From: Cuniculiplasma divulgatum
GTDB lineage: Archaea; Thermoplasmatota; Thermoplasmata; Thermoplasmatales; Thermoplasmataceae
Length of the DNA stretch: 64,000 nt
Direction of reading: 5' to 3'
Assembly (NCBI GenBank): GCA_031200235.1
Contig: CP133595.1
Coordinates: 1,760,877-1,824,876, forward strand
The notes under the pieces are model-generated. The model made no database searches. It was given only the letters and a program-made list of their open reading frames with translations, and was not told where the DNA came from. Positions 27,094-35,971 of this stretch are shown here, piece by piece (within the stretch, counting starts at the first letter, position 1; each line of letters begins with the position of its first letter). A program made the translations under genes and the position numbers.

Positions 27094-27594
27094 TTACTCA
27101 ATCGTTCCGGAGCCCATGCCGTTTATTGTAAGCATTCCCTTGACGACACAGGCTTTTGACAAAGTGTTTGTGACATAGCAGTCTGAGGCAGCTGAAGAAG
27201 CCAGTCTAATCAGTTTTTCGGTATTTTCAGGAGACCTTAAGTCGACATGGTATATGATCTCGGAGAAGTACCTTGGTCTGCTTACACTAAATTTGCCCTC
27301 AACTGTTATGCTGAGATCATCTATTTCGATCCCCTGTGAAGCAGCATGTTCAGCATAATGTATCATCTGGCACATTCCCAGGCTTGAAACAAAGTATGCC
27401 AGTGGGCTGGGGCCAGATTCATCGGAAACCCAAGAAAGATCCAGTCCATCCTGACCTGCTTTTGAAGATAGATTGTCTCCCTTTCTTACTGTGACGCTGA
27501 TTTTGGATGACACGTTACCTCTCTCATCGAATTTTGAGAATCTTGCCATCCTCTCCTGCATTCTGGCTCTGAAATCATTGTCGAAATTAACCAT
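27094..27594 (-). CDS. OsmC/Ohr family protein
   Basis: A 166-residue OsmC-like protein. The conserved Cys-bearing helix is DESGPSPLAYFVSSLGMCQM, and the second Cys pair is in ASDCYVTNTLSKACVV. Family members reduce organic hydroperoxides through a two-cysteine site or act on related sulfur chemistry. The frame is open upstream to TTG 27699, but the extra 35 residues do not look like the family, and ATG 27594 gives the usual length. The neighbouring disulfide reductase gene at 29738 and the ergothioneine genes would fit an oxidative-stress theme; this is inference. The 456 bases from 27595 to 28050 show no gene I can support. Confidence 0.75.
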   Translation of the reverse strand: MVNFDNDFRARMQERMARFSKFDERGNVSSKISVTVRKGDNLSSKAGQDGLDLSWVSDESGPSPLAYFVSSLGMCQMIHYAEHAASQGIEIDDLSITVEGKFSVSRPRYFSEIIYHVDLRSPENTEKLIRLASSAASDCYVTNTLSKACVVKGMLTINGMGSGTIE

Positions 27595-28050
27595 ATCGCC
27601 AAATACCTGTTGCTTTCTTAAGGTCTTTCCGTCAACCGTTGTAGGTAAATTCGGGGTATTTTGCAGTTCATTAGTCAGCAACCGATACAATGAGATCAAG
27701 AGGAAAGTCTGTGAAGAACCCGGCAGTTAACCGATCAATCACATGAAAATGATTCAGATGTAACACGGCCGGTGAGCTAAATTTGTACAGACAACACCCG
27801 CTCTCGCTATGTTTTTTGCAAAATGGGCATCGGGAAGAACAGAAAAATTGATATTGTACTTAAAGAAATTCTGCCACAGATTTTAACCAAAATTGAGCGG
27901 GAAATCCCCTTTCGAAAGATATGGGAGGAGGTCACGGATCGGTAGTAGAAATGTTGATACTATATGCACCAAAATTCATCCCAAGCGATGATTTCCGGTA
28001 CAGATACGGAGACAGATACGTACCGTGGAACATTCCGGCTACAGGAAAGA

Positions 28051-28737
28051 TCAAATTGTAACAATCTTCCCTAGAGCCGTGATTTCCACTTCAGTTCTTC
28101 CTCTCGTCCCTTTGTTAACAGTAACAAGACCAAGGTCAACAAGCCCCTCTGAATCTTCAGTACCGTTCATGTGCCTGCTGATCAGGGATTTCTCAAGGCC
28201 AGTAATTTCTGAAAGTTGCTCCAGACTTTCAACCTTTCCCTTTTTCCTTACCAGGGCACCAAGGATGGAAAGTTTAGTTTCTGATAAAATCCTCTGGTAT
28301 CCTAGTTTTAGAATAGGTAACATGTGAATACCCTTGGCGTCTATCCAGAAAGCCCTTATGCCGAAAATGAAAGCTGATGATATGGCTGTGCAGGACATGA
28401 GTTTTCCGCCCTCTGTCACATTCATTAGAAATTCGTCGTAGTCTTTGCAGTGATCTCTATATACTGATTTTACAGCTTCAAGTACCTCATTCAGATCACC
28501 GGATTTTACCTTTACTTCTTCCACCTGCGTCATCAGTGCATTCGCTATCTGTTTCACAAAATCATTGAATGGCATTTCAGACTGTCTTGCAATTCTGTCA
28601 TGGACCTCCTCATGGATTATTACAATCTTATCCATAGGTAAAAGTCTTATTCCATCCCTAATGCCTTTATACGACTGACCATCAGTGAAGATGGCAATCT
28701 GCAGTGTCTTTTTCGGTTCAGGTTGTTTCTCACCCAT
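28051..28737 (-). CDS. CARF-like domain + winged-helix regulator
   Basis: A protein of about 228 residues in two parts. The N-terminal Rossmann-like domain (IAIFTDG..., DKIVIIHEEVHDR, then MNVTEGGKLMSCTAISSAF) resembles the CARF-type ligand domain of Csa3 and of the archaeal DUF6293 regulators. The C-terminal part is a winged helix: LSILGALVRKKGKVESLEQLSEITGLEKSLISRHM, with a wing ending in LVTVNKGTRGRTEVEIT. It probably controls transcription in response to a nucleotide-like ligand. No cas gene or CRISPR array is visible in the window, so its target is unknown. The frame opens at 28812; ATG 28737 (MGEKQPEP) is a likelier start because the first 25 residues are not family-like. Confidence 0.65.
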   Translation of the reverse strand: MGEKQPEPKKTLQIAIFTDGQSYKGIRDGIRLLPMDKIVIIHEEVHDRIARQSEMPFNDFVKQIANALMTQVEEVKVKSGDLNEVLEAVKSVYRDHCKDYDEFLMNVTEGGKLMSCTAISSAFIFGIRAFWIDAKGIHMLPILKLGYQRILSETKLSILGALVRKKGKVESLEQLSEITGLEKSLISRHMNGTEDSEGLVDLGLVTVNKGTRGRTEVEITALGKIVTI

Positions 28738-29110
28738 TGTTCTTATGATACATTCCGTGTTATTAGACATACTGGATGAATTCATTGCCCATCTACAAAT
28801 GTTTCCTGTCAAGGGTTGACTGCCGAAGCGAATACAATCACAACACCTGACAACTTACCGTTTGGTGGAACAGATAAATCATTCTCATCATCAAGCTATA
28901 AAGGTGCTAGAGGAAGAGGGCAAACTAAAGGAAAATAATATTGCTCCAGGATCAAGAAGTAGTTGATCAATGGCTCCAGATCAATAATATCTGCAAAATA
29001 TGCTTGGGGTTACTTCAAGAGGCACATCCAATTTTTTCAGGGGTGGCATTCATGCAACCGTTGACAGAACTCGCTTTTATACCACAGCTAAATAGAGACA
29101 TTCGATAAAC

Positions 29111-29692
29111 ATGGAAGAAGACAAGTGTGATGCATGTGGTCAGGTATTCGATTCAAAGGTTCACCTGATGGAACATGCTAAGGTGCATAATGGCAATGCA
29201 AAAATGGATGTAAAGAGCAGTAGAGTTGTGATTTCCTCCGTAATTGGCGGGATAGTTGGGGGTGTTCTGATGCTGATAGTGCTCATGGCCGGCGCAGCCG
29301 GGATGGGACTGCCTTCAGATACATTCGCACTCATAATGGGAATGGGTCTGGGCGTATCAATGGGGTCGGCTGTGATGGTGGGTGTTCTAGGGCATTTCAC
29401 CGTAAGCATAGTTGCCGGTGCCATATTTGGGGCACTGGTATCGTACGTGAAACCACTTAAGCTTGGAAAAGGGCACAGATCACTGGCTCTTGGCCTGATC
29501 TTCGGTATAGTGGTATATCTTGTATTTTTCCTGCCCATGGCCATGATAGTTTTTTCTTCAGTGATGATGGCCCTGATGGGCGCCAAAGCGGCAATGATTC
29601 TCCCTGACGTTCTTGTAGTAGGTCTCATAGGACATATTGTCTATGGGCTTACTCTCGGGGCCATAACATTCTATGTGGGGAAAATATTATAA
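29111..29692 (+). CDS. C2H2 zinc finger fused to polytopic membrane protein
   Basis: A 193-residue protein starting with one classic C2H2 finger (C-x2-C-x12-H-x4-H, in KCDACGQVFDSKVHLMEHAKVH). After a short polar linker there are five hydrophobic segments, very rich in Gly, Ala and Met (for example VISSVIGGIVGGVLMLIVLMAG). The finger would face the cytosol, where it could bind nucleic acid, protein or serve as a zinc sensor. The membrane part resembles small glycine-zipper proteins with no transporter signature. It lies 45 nt upstream of the FAD reductase gene. Confidence 0.75.
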   Translation: MEEDKCDACGQVFDSKVHLMEHAKVHNGNAKMDVKSSRVVISSVIGGIVGGVLMLIVLMAGAAGMGLPSDTFALIMGMGLGVSMGSAVMVGVLGHFTVSIVAGAIFGALVSYVKPLKLGKGHRSLALGLIFGIVVYLVFFLPMAMIVFSSVMMALMGAKAAMILPDVLVVGLIGHIVYGLTLGAITFYVGKIL

Positions 29693-29737
29693 CCCCACAA
29701 CTTAAATAATTTGACCAACTGTGAAATGGAGGAAAAA

Positions 29738-31090
29738 ATGAAATCAATGTTTGATTTAGTTATCATCGGTTCTGGTTCGGCTGCAACTACTGTGGCATTC
29801 CGTGCCTTGAAGGAGGGAAAGAAGGTGGCCGTAATCGACCAGAAACCCATTGGAGGAACCTGTGCACTGCGAGGATGCGATCCGAAGAAGATCCTGGTTG
29901 GAGTCACTGAATCACTGGAATCTGCCAGGAGGCTTCAGGGACATGGCATATCAAATCTAAGTGGAGCATTAGACTGGGGTGAACTCATGGAGTTCAAGCG
30001 CTCCTTTACCGAACCAATGTCCAAACGAATAGAGGATAGCATTATCAATGGCGGCATTCAAGTACTGCACGGAAAGGCCAGATTCCTAGGACCAAACCTG
30101 CTCGATGTTCAGGGAGAAACACTTGAGTCAGAAAAACTTCTCATTGCATCGGGTGTGAAGGCAGCAGCTCTGAATTTCCCAGGTTCAGAGTATCTCATAG
30201 ACAATGAGGGGTTTCTCAGCCTTGCAAACCTTCCTAAAAATATTGTATTTATTGGTGGAGGGTACATATCTGTGGAATTTGCCAGCATCGCTAGAAAAGC
30301 AGGGTCTCAGGTTACCATAATACAGCATCCCGAGAGACTGCTTGTTAATTTTGATCGTGAGGTCGCAGGAATACTCACGGATCTCCTCAGGGAATCCGGC
30401 ATAAAAATAATTACAGGTACATCTGTAAAGGAAGTCAAGAAGTCCGGCGGCGGATATCAAATATATCTTACGAGAAACGGTAAGGAAGATTCAATCCTCA
30501 CTGACCTGGTCGTTCACGGTGCAGGGAGGGAGTTCGATTCGGATATGGGCCTGGAGGCCGGCCAGGTGAAATGGTCTAAAAAGGGTGTTGCTGTAAATGA
30601 CTTTCTACAGAGTGTATCAAATCCAAGAGTCTATGCTGCAGGCGATTCTGCTGACACTGCGGGACCAAAATTAACGCCAATTGCAGTCATGGAGGGTAGC
30701 ATAGCAGCCGAAAACCTGCTGCACGGAAATTCTGTCAAGGCCGAATATATCGGGATTCCAACCACCGTATTCTCATCGCCGCCAATGGCAATGGTGGGAA
30801 TGACTGAAGATGAGGCTGCAAGGAAGAATATAAACATCACAGTGAAAAAGGGAGAGATGACTTCATGGTACAACTCGGCAAGAAGAATGATACCAAAATC
30901 TTTCTATAAGGTTATACTGGACAGTGAATCAAAAAGGATTTTGGGGGCCCATATTCTTGGTGAAAACTCCGAGGAGGTCATAAATATCTTTTCGCTGGCC
31001 ATTAGGCTCAACATTGATGTGAAAACTCTGATGTCAACACCATTCACCTACCCATCAGACACATATGATATCAAATACATGATAGGATAA
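29738..31090 (+). CDS. FAD-dependent pyridine nucleotide disulfide reductase
   Basis: A 450-residue flavoprotein of the glutathione/mercuric reductase family. It has the N-terminal FAD loop VIIGSGSAA, the redox-active CALRGC pair in GGTCALRGCDPKK, the NAD(P) loop FIGGGYISVEFA, and the second FAD motif VYAAGDSA. The C-terminal dimer domain is present, but where the family has the catalytic H-P-x-x-x-E, this protein reads TYPSDTYDIKY, so the general-base His is Tyr. That is seen in some divergent mercuric-reductase-like proteins and argues against glutathione reductase. Substrate unknown. ATG 29738 is chosen because GGAGG lies six bases ahead; ATG 29726 is also in frame. A role in thiol or ergothioneine redox is only a guess. 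Confidence 0.8.
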   Translation: MKSMFDLVIIGSGSAATTVAFRALKEGKKVAVIDQKPIGGTCALRGCDPKKILVGVTESLESARRLQGHGISNLSGALDWGELMEFKRSFTEPMSKRIEDSIINGGIQVLHGKARFLGPNLLDVQGETLESEKLLIASGVKAAALNFPGSEYLIDNEGFLSLANLPKNIVFIGGGYISVEFASIARKAGSQVTIIQHPERLLVNFDREVAGILTDLLRESGIKIITGTSVKEVKKSGGGYQIYLTRNGKEDSILTDLVVHGAGREFDSDMGLEAGQVKWSKKGVAVNDFLQSVSNPRVYAAGDSADTAGPKLTPIAVMEGSIAAENLLHGNSVKAEYIGIPTTVFSSPPMAMVGMTEDEAARKNINITVKKGEMTSWYNSARRMIPKSFYKVILDSESKRILGAHILGENSEEVINIFSLAIRLNIDVKTLMSTPFTYPSDTYDIKYMIG

Positions 31091-31211
31091 TCTAGCAATT
31101 CAGAATATTTGAAAAGTGTGAAGCGAAATTCATCGTCACAGGATCATCGTGTAAGCCCCTTAATTCTAATTTTTTCCCTATATTCAGGCCGACAGGTTCG
31201 TCATTTGGTGG

Positions 31212-31898
31212 TTGATTGAAAGGATATGGCAACTCAGGGATCAGGCCATGGCTGTTGAGGATCAGATGTCTAAAATGGTGGTGAACAACGGCAGCGTTAC
31301 CAGAGTCATGACAGTCTCCGGCCCGAATGTCTATTCCACCTCGACAATAATGGCAGAAATCGATAACATATCCCGGTTTGCAACAAAGGAGAAGCTTGCT
31401 TCATACGCAGGCCTTGTTCCAAGACAGGACCAGTCCGGGACTCGTGACATAAAGGGTCACATATCAAAGCATGGACCCTCCATGCTCCGATTCATAATGG
31501 TGAATGCAGCACATATTGTCATCAAGTACAGCGAACGGATGAGGAAGAAGTATCTCAGCCTTGTACGGAGATTGGGGAAGAACCGTGCAATTGTTGCAAT
31601 TGCAAGGATACTGCTTGAGACCATTTACACAATGCTGAAGACGGGAGAGCATTTCGTTGACCAGATAGATACATTGACAGAGAGGGAGATGAAATCCATG
31701 AAGGGAAGGGCAAAGAATCCTCCAATAGTAAAGGATGTTGAGGGGACCATCACATACATAAGGGAGAAAAGGATCAAAAGTACGCCTAAAGAACTTTTTC
31801 ATAGAAGTGCAAAAGCATGGTATGAACTAAATCTCCCTATACGTATCAATGAAACGAAGATACCATTCCTCAAACTATTCCAGAGTGATTATATGTAA
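31212..31898 (+). pseudogene. IS110-family transposase, C-terminal part
   Basis: The frame carries the C-terminal Transposase_20 domain of IS110 proteins: MTVSGPNVYSTSTIMAEI, DNISRFATKEKLASYAGL, SGTRDIKGHISKHGPSMLR, and the following helical region. The N-terminal RuvC-like DEDD catalytic domain is absent; upstream codons remain open for only about 20 residues. It is therefore a 5'-truncated remnant. Its 3' end overlaps the frameshifted MNT gene on the other strand. Confidence 0.8.
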
Positions 31899-32155
31899 TT
31901 CTATTGGAGCGTCAACGGATTTCCAGACTGCCAATGTTATTCTATCTTTGAACGTCATATCGCTCGGTATCACTATGATGTCGATATCACTGCTCGCGGT
32001 AAAATCTCCCCGTAAGACTGACCCAAAAAAATGATCCTGGCCTCTGGATCTATACTTTTAACCAGTGACTTAACTTCTTTGAGGACTGCTTGATAATTTC
32101 TAAGTTTATCCAGCCTTGTTAACTCATAATCCTGAGAGACATTCATCAAAAACAT
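31875..32155 (-). pseudogene. MNT nucleotidyltransferase with homopolymer frameshift
   Basis: Reading the reverse strand, the first frame gives MNVSQDYELTRLDKLRNYQ...EARIIF. The next base phase continues GSVLRGDFTASSDIDIIVI, the GS and D-x-D nucleotidyltransferase motif, to a stop at 31875. The phases join at a run of seven T (plus strand A7, 32025-32031); one more base would restore the gene. It overlaps the end of the HEPN gene, the same arrangement as the intact pair at 25736-26457. It may be truly dead, phase variable, or a sequence error. Confidence 0.7.
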
Positions 32156-32509
32156 CCTCCACGAACCTAACAAGTGGTACAACATCCTGTTCTGATGCCC
32201 TTACTGGGAAATATCTCGAACTTATATATACATCCTCTAGCCTGGCTAATTTAAGAATGTTATACTCATTATTTATCAGGTCGTTCAGTTCTTTCTTGTG
32301 CTTAACTAGCAGTCTTATTAGCTCTCTAAGCGAGTGAGTTCTTGGATAAGAGCTGTTCAGTTTTAAAGCATAATATTTCAACAACAATTCGCGGTGCTGA
32401 TGAATCGCAACCATTGCCAGGTCCCATTCCCCCCATCAACCAAACGCTTTGATTCAGCAAGATAATCTAAACTTCTCTCTTTCAATATTTCAACGTCAGA
32501 AGCAGGCAT
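32124..32509 (-). pseudogene. HEPN domain protein with homopolymer frameshift
   Basis: ATG 32509 (reverse strand) gives MPASDVEILKERSLDYLAESKRLVDGG. A one-base shift then continues as WDLAMVAIHQHRELLLKYYAL...TSLRELI-like sequence and ends ISSRYFPVRASEQDVVPLVRFVEDVF, a clear HEPN domain. The break is in a run of six G (plus strand C6, 32429-32434); seven G would restore the frame. With the MNT gene behind it, this is a second HEPN-MNT module in which both genes lack one base in a homopolymer. Confidence 0.7.
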
Positions 32510-32642
32510 CTATAAGCTGTAATAATGTAAATCACTTTATTAATCTACTCTATGAGCCATATTTTAGAATATAGCATCGAACCCAAAAATAGACTTTAAA
32601 ATCAATAGGTTCATCATTTCATTCCAGGAGCAGATTTTCAGC

Positions 32643-32855
32643 ATGATTGAAATTTGCAACAGGTCCCTGGTGAACATTATTGAGAAACTCCTTGATCCAT
32701 CATTCCTCATGGACTGGACGATACCCATTGATGAGAACAATCATGGGAAGAGGAGCCATTCATTCATAATATTCTTGGCAAAACTAAAAGCAGTGTACTC
32801 CATCTCTTCAGGTCACCCGAGGGGATTGCTAGGACGTTCTCTCGGATTATTCTAG
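32643..32855 (+). pseudogene. transposase N-terminal fragment
   Basis: A 70-codon frame: FLMDWTIPIDENNHGKRSHSFIIFLAKLKAVYSIS followed by HPRGLLGRSLGLF. The pattern of an N-terminal helix, F-x-M-D-W, and then SFIIFLAKLKA...LLGRSLGL resembles the start of IS5/ISNCY-type transposases. The rest is missing, with the next gene's promoter following directly. Family assignment is tentative. The remaining bases between 32510 and 32888 show nothing else. Confidence 0.35.
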
Positions 32856-32888
32856 GATGATTCTCTTGGCGCAATACTGATCTCATTA

Positions 32889-32932
32889 CTATTCGTATAG
32901 TGTAATATACGAATAGTTAAAGTATTCGTATA
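32889..32932 (+). promoter_or_regulatory. triple operator flanking the TATA box of an ATPase gene
   Basis: TATTCGTATA occurs at 32890-32899, inverted at 32906-32915 (TATACGAATA) and direct at 32923-32932. The first two form an 11-bp-arm inverted repeat. The likely TATA element AGTTAAAGT lies between copies two and three, about 26 nt before ATG 32946. The centre spacing is 16-17 bp. This arrangement suggests a repressor controlling the ATPase gene. Confidence 0.65.
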
Positions 32933-32945
32933 TTATGTTAGTTGT

Positions 32946-34247
32946 ATGGAAAAGCAAATCCTATACAGATTCAATGAATGGTGGCTCAACGGAATAATAA
33001 GGCCAGAACTTACCGGGAAGTTCGAAAGAGAGAATTACAAGAAAATAAAGGAAAGGATCGAGGATCGGCAAATTTTATTGTTGTATGGTCTAAGAAGAGT
33101 TGGAAAGACCACAACAATGTACAGGCTCATCTCGGATCTTATGAAAGCCGGAATTAAACCCACGAATATATTCTACTTTTCTTTCGATGAAGTTTCATGG
33201 GACATTGAAGAGGTACTCAGCCTCTATCTTGGGAACATCCTCAGAATGCCCATCTCAGAAGCCGGGCCTGTGTATATATTTCTGGATGAAATTCAGAAAG
33301 CGAAACAGTGGGAAAATGGGATAAAGATATTTTATGATCTGTATCCCAATCTGAAGTTTGTTCTATCCGGTTCGGCCTCATTGAACATCGTAAAAGGATC
33401 GACAGAAACCCTTGCCGGAAGAATATTTCGCATAAAAATCGATCCACTATCCTTTCATGAATTTGTTGTGCTCAAGGGGAGAACCGTAACGTTTGAGAAG
33501 CTGCAATTCGCCAGCGACATATTGCGTCCACTATTCACTGAATACATTGAAATGGGTGGGTTTCCTGAACTGGTTGACGAAACCGATTCATGGAAGATAA
33601 GAACATATATCCGGAGCATAGTTATAGATCGAATTATAACAGGAGATATTCCGCAGGAATTTGGAATCAGGGACATGGACCTGCTCAAGCGCCTCATGGA
33701 AATACTCTTGCAGTCGCCCGGGGTGATAGTGAATGTTGATAAACTCGCATCTTCTCTGGGAAGAAATCGTATCACGATCTCTAATTTCATATCCTATATG
33801 GAATATGCATTCCTGATAAAGTCAGTTGGCAATTACAGGCCTGGAACTTCATCGGCTTCAAGAAAGCTAAAGAAGGTTTATCCGTACCTGCCTGCATTCT
33901 ATACGTCACTTTTATCCCTAACAGAAAGACAGGATATGGATAAGGTCTTTGAAAATATTGTTCTGAATTCTGTCCAACTTGAATATTATTACAGAAGCGG
34001 GCCAACTGAGATAGATTTTGTTCTCAAGATTAACGGACGGACCGTGCCGATAGAGGTGAAAAGCGGCCAATATGATATTAAGGAAGTGGTAAAGGCATTC
34101 AACAGGATTGGGCGGAACTCTGGAATTCTGATCACCCAGGATTCTTACGATATGGTACAAACCGGCAATGCTAAGATATTTCTCTGTCCTATTGAGTTCT
34201 TTGCAATGTATCCAGATGAGCTTTTGAATCAGTTTCTCTTAGAATGA
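32946..34247 (+). CDS. AAA ATPase with DUF4143 C-terminal domain
   Basis: A 433-residue archaeal ATPase of the AAA_14/DUF4143 group. It has Walker A (LYGLRRVGKTT, about residue 46), Walker B with Asp-Glu (VYIFLDEIQKAKQW), the sensor FVLSGSASLNI, and the second half with HGG-like EMGGFPELV. The C-terminus (TEIDFVLKINGRTVPIEVKSG) has the D and E-x-K pattern of a PD-(D/E)XK nuclease fold. Family role is unresolved; defence, mobile-element or antitoxin-like functions are proposed. Its promoter carries three TATTCGTATA sites. A related, frameshifted gene lies at 37304-38609. Confidence 0.8.
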   Translation: MEKQILYRFNEWWLNGIIRPELTGKFERENYKKIKERIEDRQILLLYGLRRVGKTTTMYRLISDLMKAGIKPTNIFYFSFDEVSWDIEEVLSLYLGNILRMPISEAGPVYIFLDEIQKAKQWENGIKIFYDLYPNLKFVLSGSASLNIVKGSTETLAGRIFRIKIDPLSFHEFVVLKGRTVTFEKLQFASDILRPLFTEYIEMGGFPELVDETDSWKIRTYIRSIVIDRIITGDIPQEFGIRDMDLLKRLMEILLQSPGVIVNVDKLASSLGRNRITISNFISYMEYAFLIKSVGNYRPGTSSASRKLKKVYPYLPAFYTSLLSLTERQDMDKVFENIVLNSVQLEYYYRSGPTEIDFVLKINGRTVPIEVKSGQYDIKEVVKAFNRIGRNSGILITQDSYDMVQTGNAKIFLCPIEFFAMYPDELLNQFLLE

Positions 34248-34350
34248 AGGTGGAATACTTCACAGATGATTCATAGTGACGAACAGATGGATTAATTTGA
34301 CTTTGTCATTTTTCTCCTACTTTAGTGGTTCAATATTTGAACTCCCGTAT

Positions 34351-34360
34351 GGTTATATGT
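34351..34360 (+). promoter_or_regulatory. TATA box of the ABC exporter operon
   Basis: GGTTATATGT is centred about 27 nt before ATG 34383, predicting a leaderless first gene of the four-gene operon. Confidence 0.5.
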
Positions 34361-34382
34361 TGACTGAAACAATCCAATTTTA

Positions 34383-35171
34383 ATGATTGAACTCAAAAAC
34401 TACACCGCTGGATACGGTAGAGACCATGGAAATCAGGCAGTAAGTGACATCGATTTTGTCATGGGTCGGGAAAAGTCCATCATAGTGGGACCCAACGGAT
34501 CAGGAAAAACGACACTGTTCAGATCTATCCTGGGAATGGTGCGGCAGAGTGTTGGGACTGCCAAGGTCCTTGGAACGGACCCAGATAATATAAGGGGCAA
34601 ATTGAAGGTTTCCACAAACCTTCCAGAAGTGTACAGGTTAATCAGCGGGTCTGTGCGCGATATTATTGAGGTATATTCTGAACTGAAGGATTCCAAGTCA
34701 GATGATGTGTACCAGCTCCTTAAGGATTATGGGCTCAGTGACATACTGAAAAAGAGGATATTCAACCTCAGCACGGGACAGCAGAAGATGTTATGCAATC
34801 TGCTTGCAGTCAGTTTTCATCCAGATCTTGTTCTTTTGGATGAGCCATTCGAAAATCTCGATCAGAACAGGAGGTCCAGGTATTTCAATCTCCTGAACAC
34901 CCTTGATGCTGCGGTGTTGCTCAATACGCACGAGCTTGAAATCGTGAAGAGGCTCGCAGACTGGTATCTGTATTTCATGGTTCAGGGTAAACTGTATGGA
35001 AAATTCAAGGGTTCCCAGATTGATGACCTATACCTTAACAGAGGGGAGGTTGCAGGAAATATATCGGTATGGAGGACAGATTTTGGCACTTTTTCAATAA
35101 CTCTGGGAGAAGGAAGCGTGAAGATATTCAGCATACGGAACCTGAACTCCATTTTTGATGAGGTGGCATGA
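34383..35171 (+). CDS. ABC transporter ATP-binding protein
   Basis: A 262-residue nucleotide-binding subunit. Walker A is VGPNGSGKTTLF (about residue 38), the signature is NLSTGQQKML (about residue 131), Walker B is LVLLDEPFENLD (about residue 150), and the switch His is in LLNTHELE. It belongs to the CcmA/multidrug-exporter type, with an extra C-terminal domain of about 70 residues. It overlaps the permease gene downstream by 4 nt (ATGA), so the operon 34383-37007 is translationally coupled. Confidence 0.85.
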   Translation: MIELKNYTAGYGRDHGNQAVSDIDFVMGREKSIIVGPNGSGKTTLFRSILGMVRQSVGTAKVLGTDPDNIRGKLKVSTNLPEVYRLISGSVRDIIEVYSELKDSKSDDVYQLLKDYGLSDILKKRIFNLSTGQQKMLCNLLAVSFHPDLVLLDEPFENLDQNRRSRYFNLLNTLDAAVLLNTHELEIVKRLADWYLYFMVQGKLYGKFKGSQIDDLYLNRGEVAGNISVWRTDFGTFSITLGEGSVKIFSIRNLNSIFDEVA

Positions 35172-35971
35172 TGCTTTTTAAATATTACCTGAAATCTCTG
35201 CTATCAAACAGGCCCCTGTGGGCCTGGGGAACTGGCTTCACAGTGTTCTGGCTTTTCATGGGTGCATTTGTTTTCGGCTTCAACATGACCACTAAGCAGG
35301 AATCTCTCGGATACACCTCAGTATGGTATTCAATAATAGGCCTGATCGCTTCAGGAGTAATAGCTACAACCATATCGTATTCTGTGTACTATGCAAATGC
35401 CTCACTTGCCTATTCCTTCCGTTTCACAAAACTCCGGCCATCAACTTATGTTTTCAGCCTCATGGCAGGAACCGCAGTTGTAGCCACAATCATAGGCGCC
35501 ATACTGATGGCAGTTTCCGCCCTGATGTACAGTTATAAATCACATTACTCGCTTATTCCTGTAATGCCGCTGCAGTCACTTGGGGTCTTCTTCCTTTCGG
35601 GAATCTTCATGTTTCTGCTTGCAGTAATTCTTGTTGTGTCAGTTAATAACTACACAGGTCTGAAAAGCATATCCTTTGTGGCATTTATACCGCAGATCCT
35701 TTCATACATTTTCGCATTTTCGGCCCTTGGTCAGCCTCTTCCAGTTGACCTTGTATATGCGAGCCCCTTCTCTGACATACAGAGACTCCTCATGACAACC
35801 TACTACGGCCACAGGACACCACTCAACCTCAATGGAGGAATCGGACCTCTGCTCAACACCAATGTGTTCATTGTTTCACTGCTTTTCTGGATCGCATTAC
35901 TTTTTGCAGTATCTATTATATTGGTATCCAGGATCAGGCCAGCATCCATTGAGGAAGGAAGGCAGGTATGA
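35168..35971 (+). CDS. ABC transporter permease
   Basis: A 267-residue membrane protein with six helices and no large soluble domain, typical of ABC-2-like exporter permeases. Start and stop overlap the neighbouring genes by 4 nt each. It would form the channel with the ATP-binding protein encoded just before. Substrate unknown; possible cargoes are drugs, peptides or lipids. Confidence 0.75.
   Translation: MMLFKYYLKSLLSNRPLWAWGTGFTVFWLFMGAFVFGFNMTTKQESLGYTSVWYSIIGLIASGVIATTISYSVYYANASLAYSFRFTKLRPSTYVFSLMAGTAVVATIIGAILMAVSALMYSYKSHYSLIPVMPLQSLGVFFLSGIFMFLLAVILVVSVNNYTGLKSISFVAFIPQILSYIFAFSALGQPLPVDLVYASPFSDIQRLLMTTYYGHRTPLNLNGGIGPLLNTNVFIVSLLFWIALLFAVSIILVSRIRPASIEEGRQV

Noticed and set aside
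28051-28812. Evidence for a CRISPR-Cas locus
   Set aside because: No cas gene and no array of regularly spaced repeats was seen anywhere in the window.
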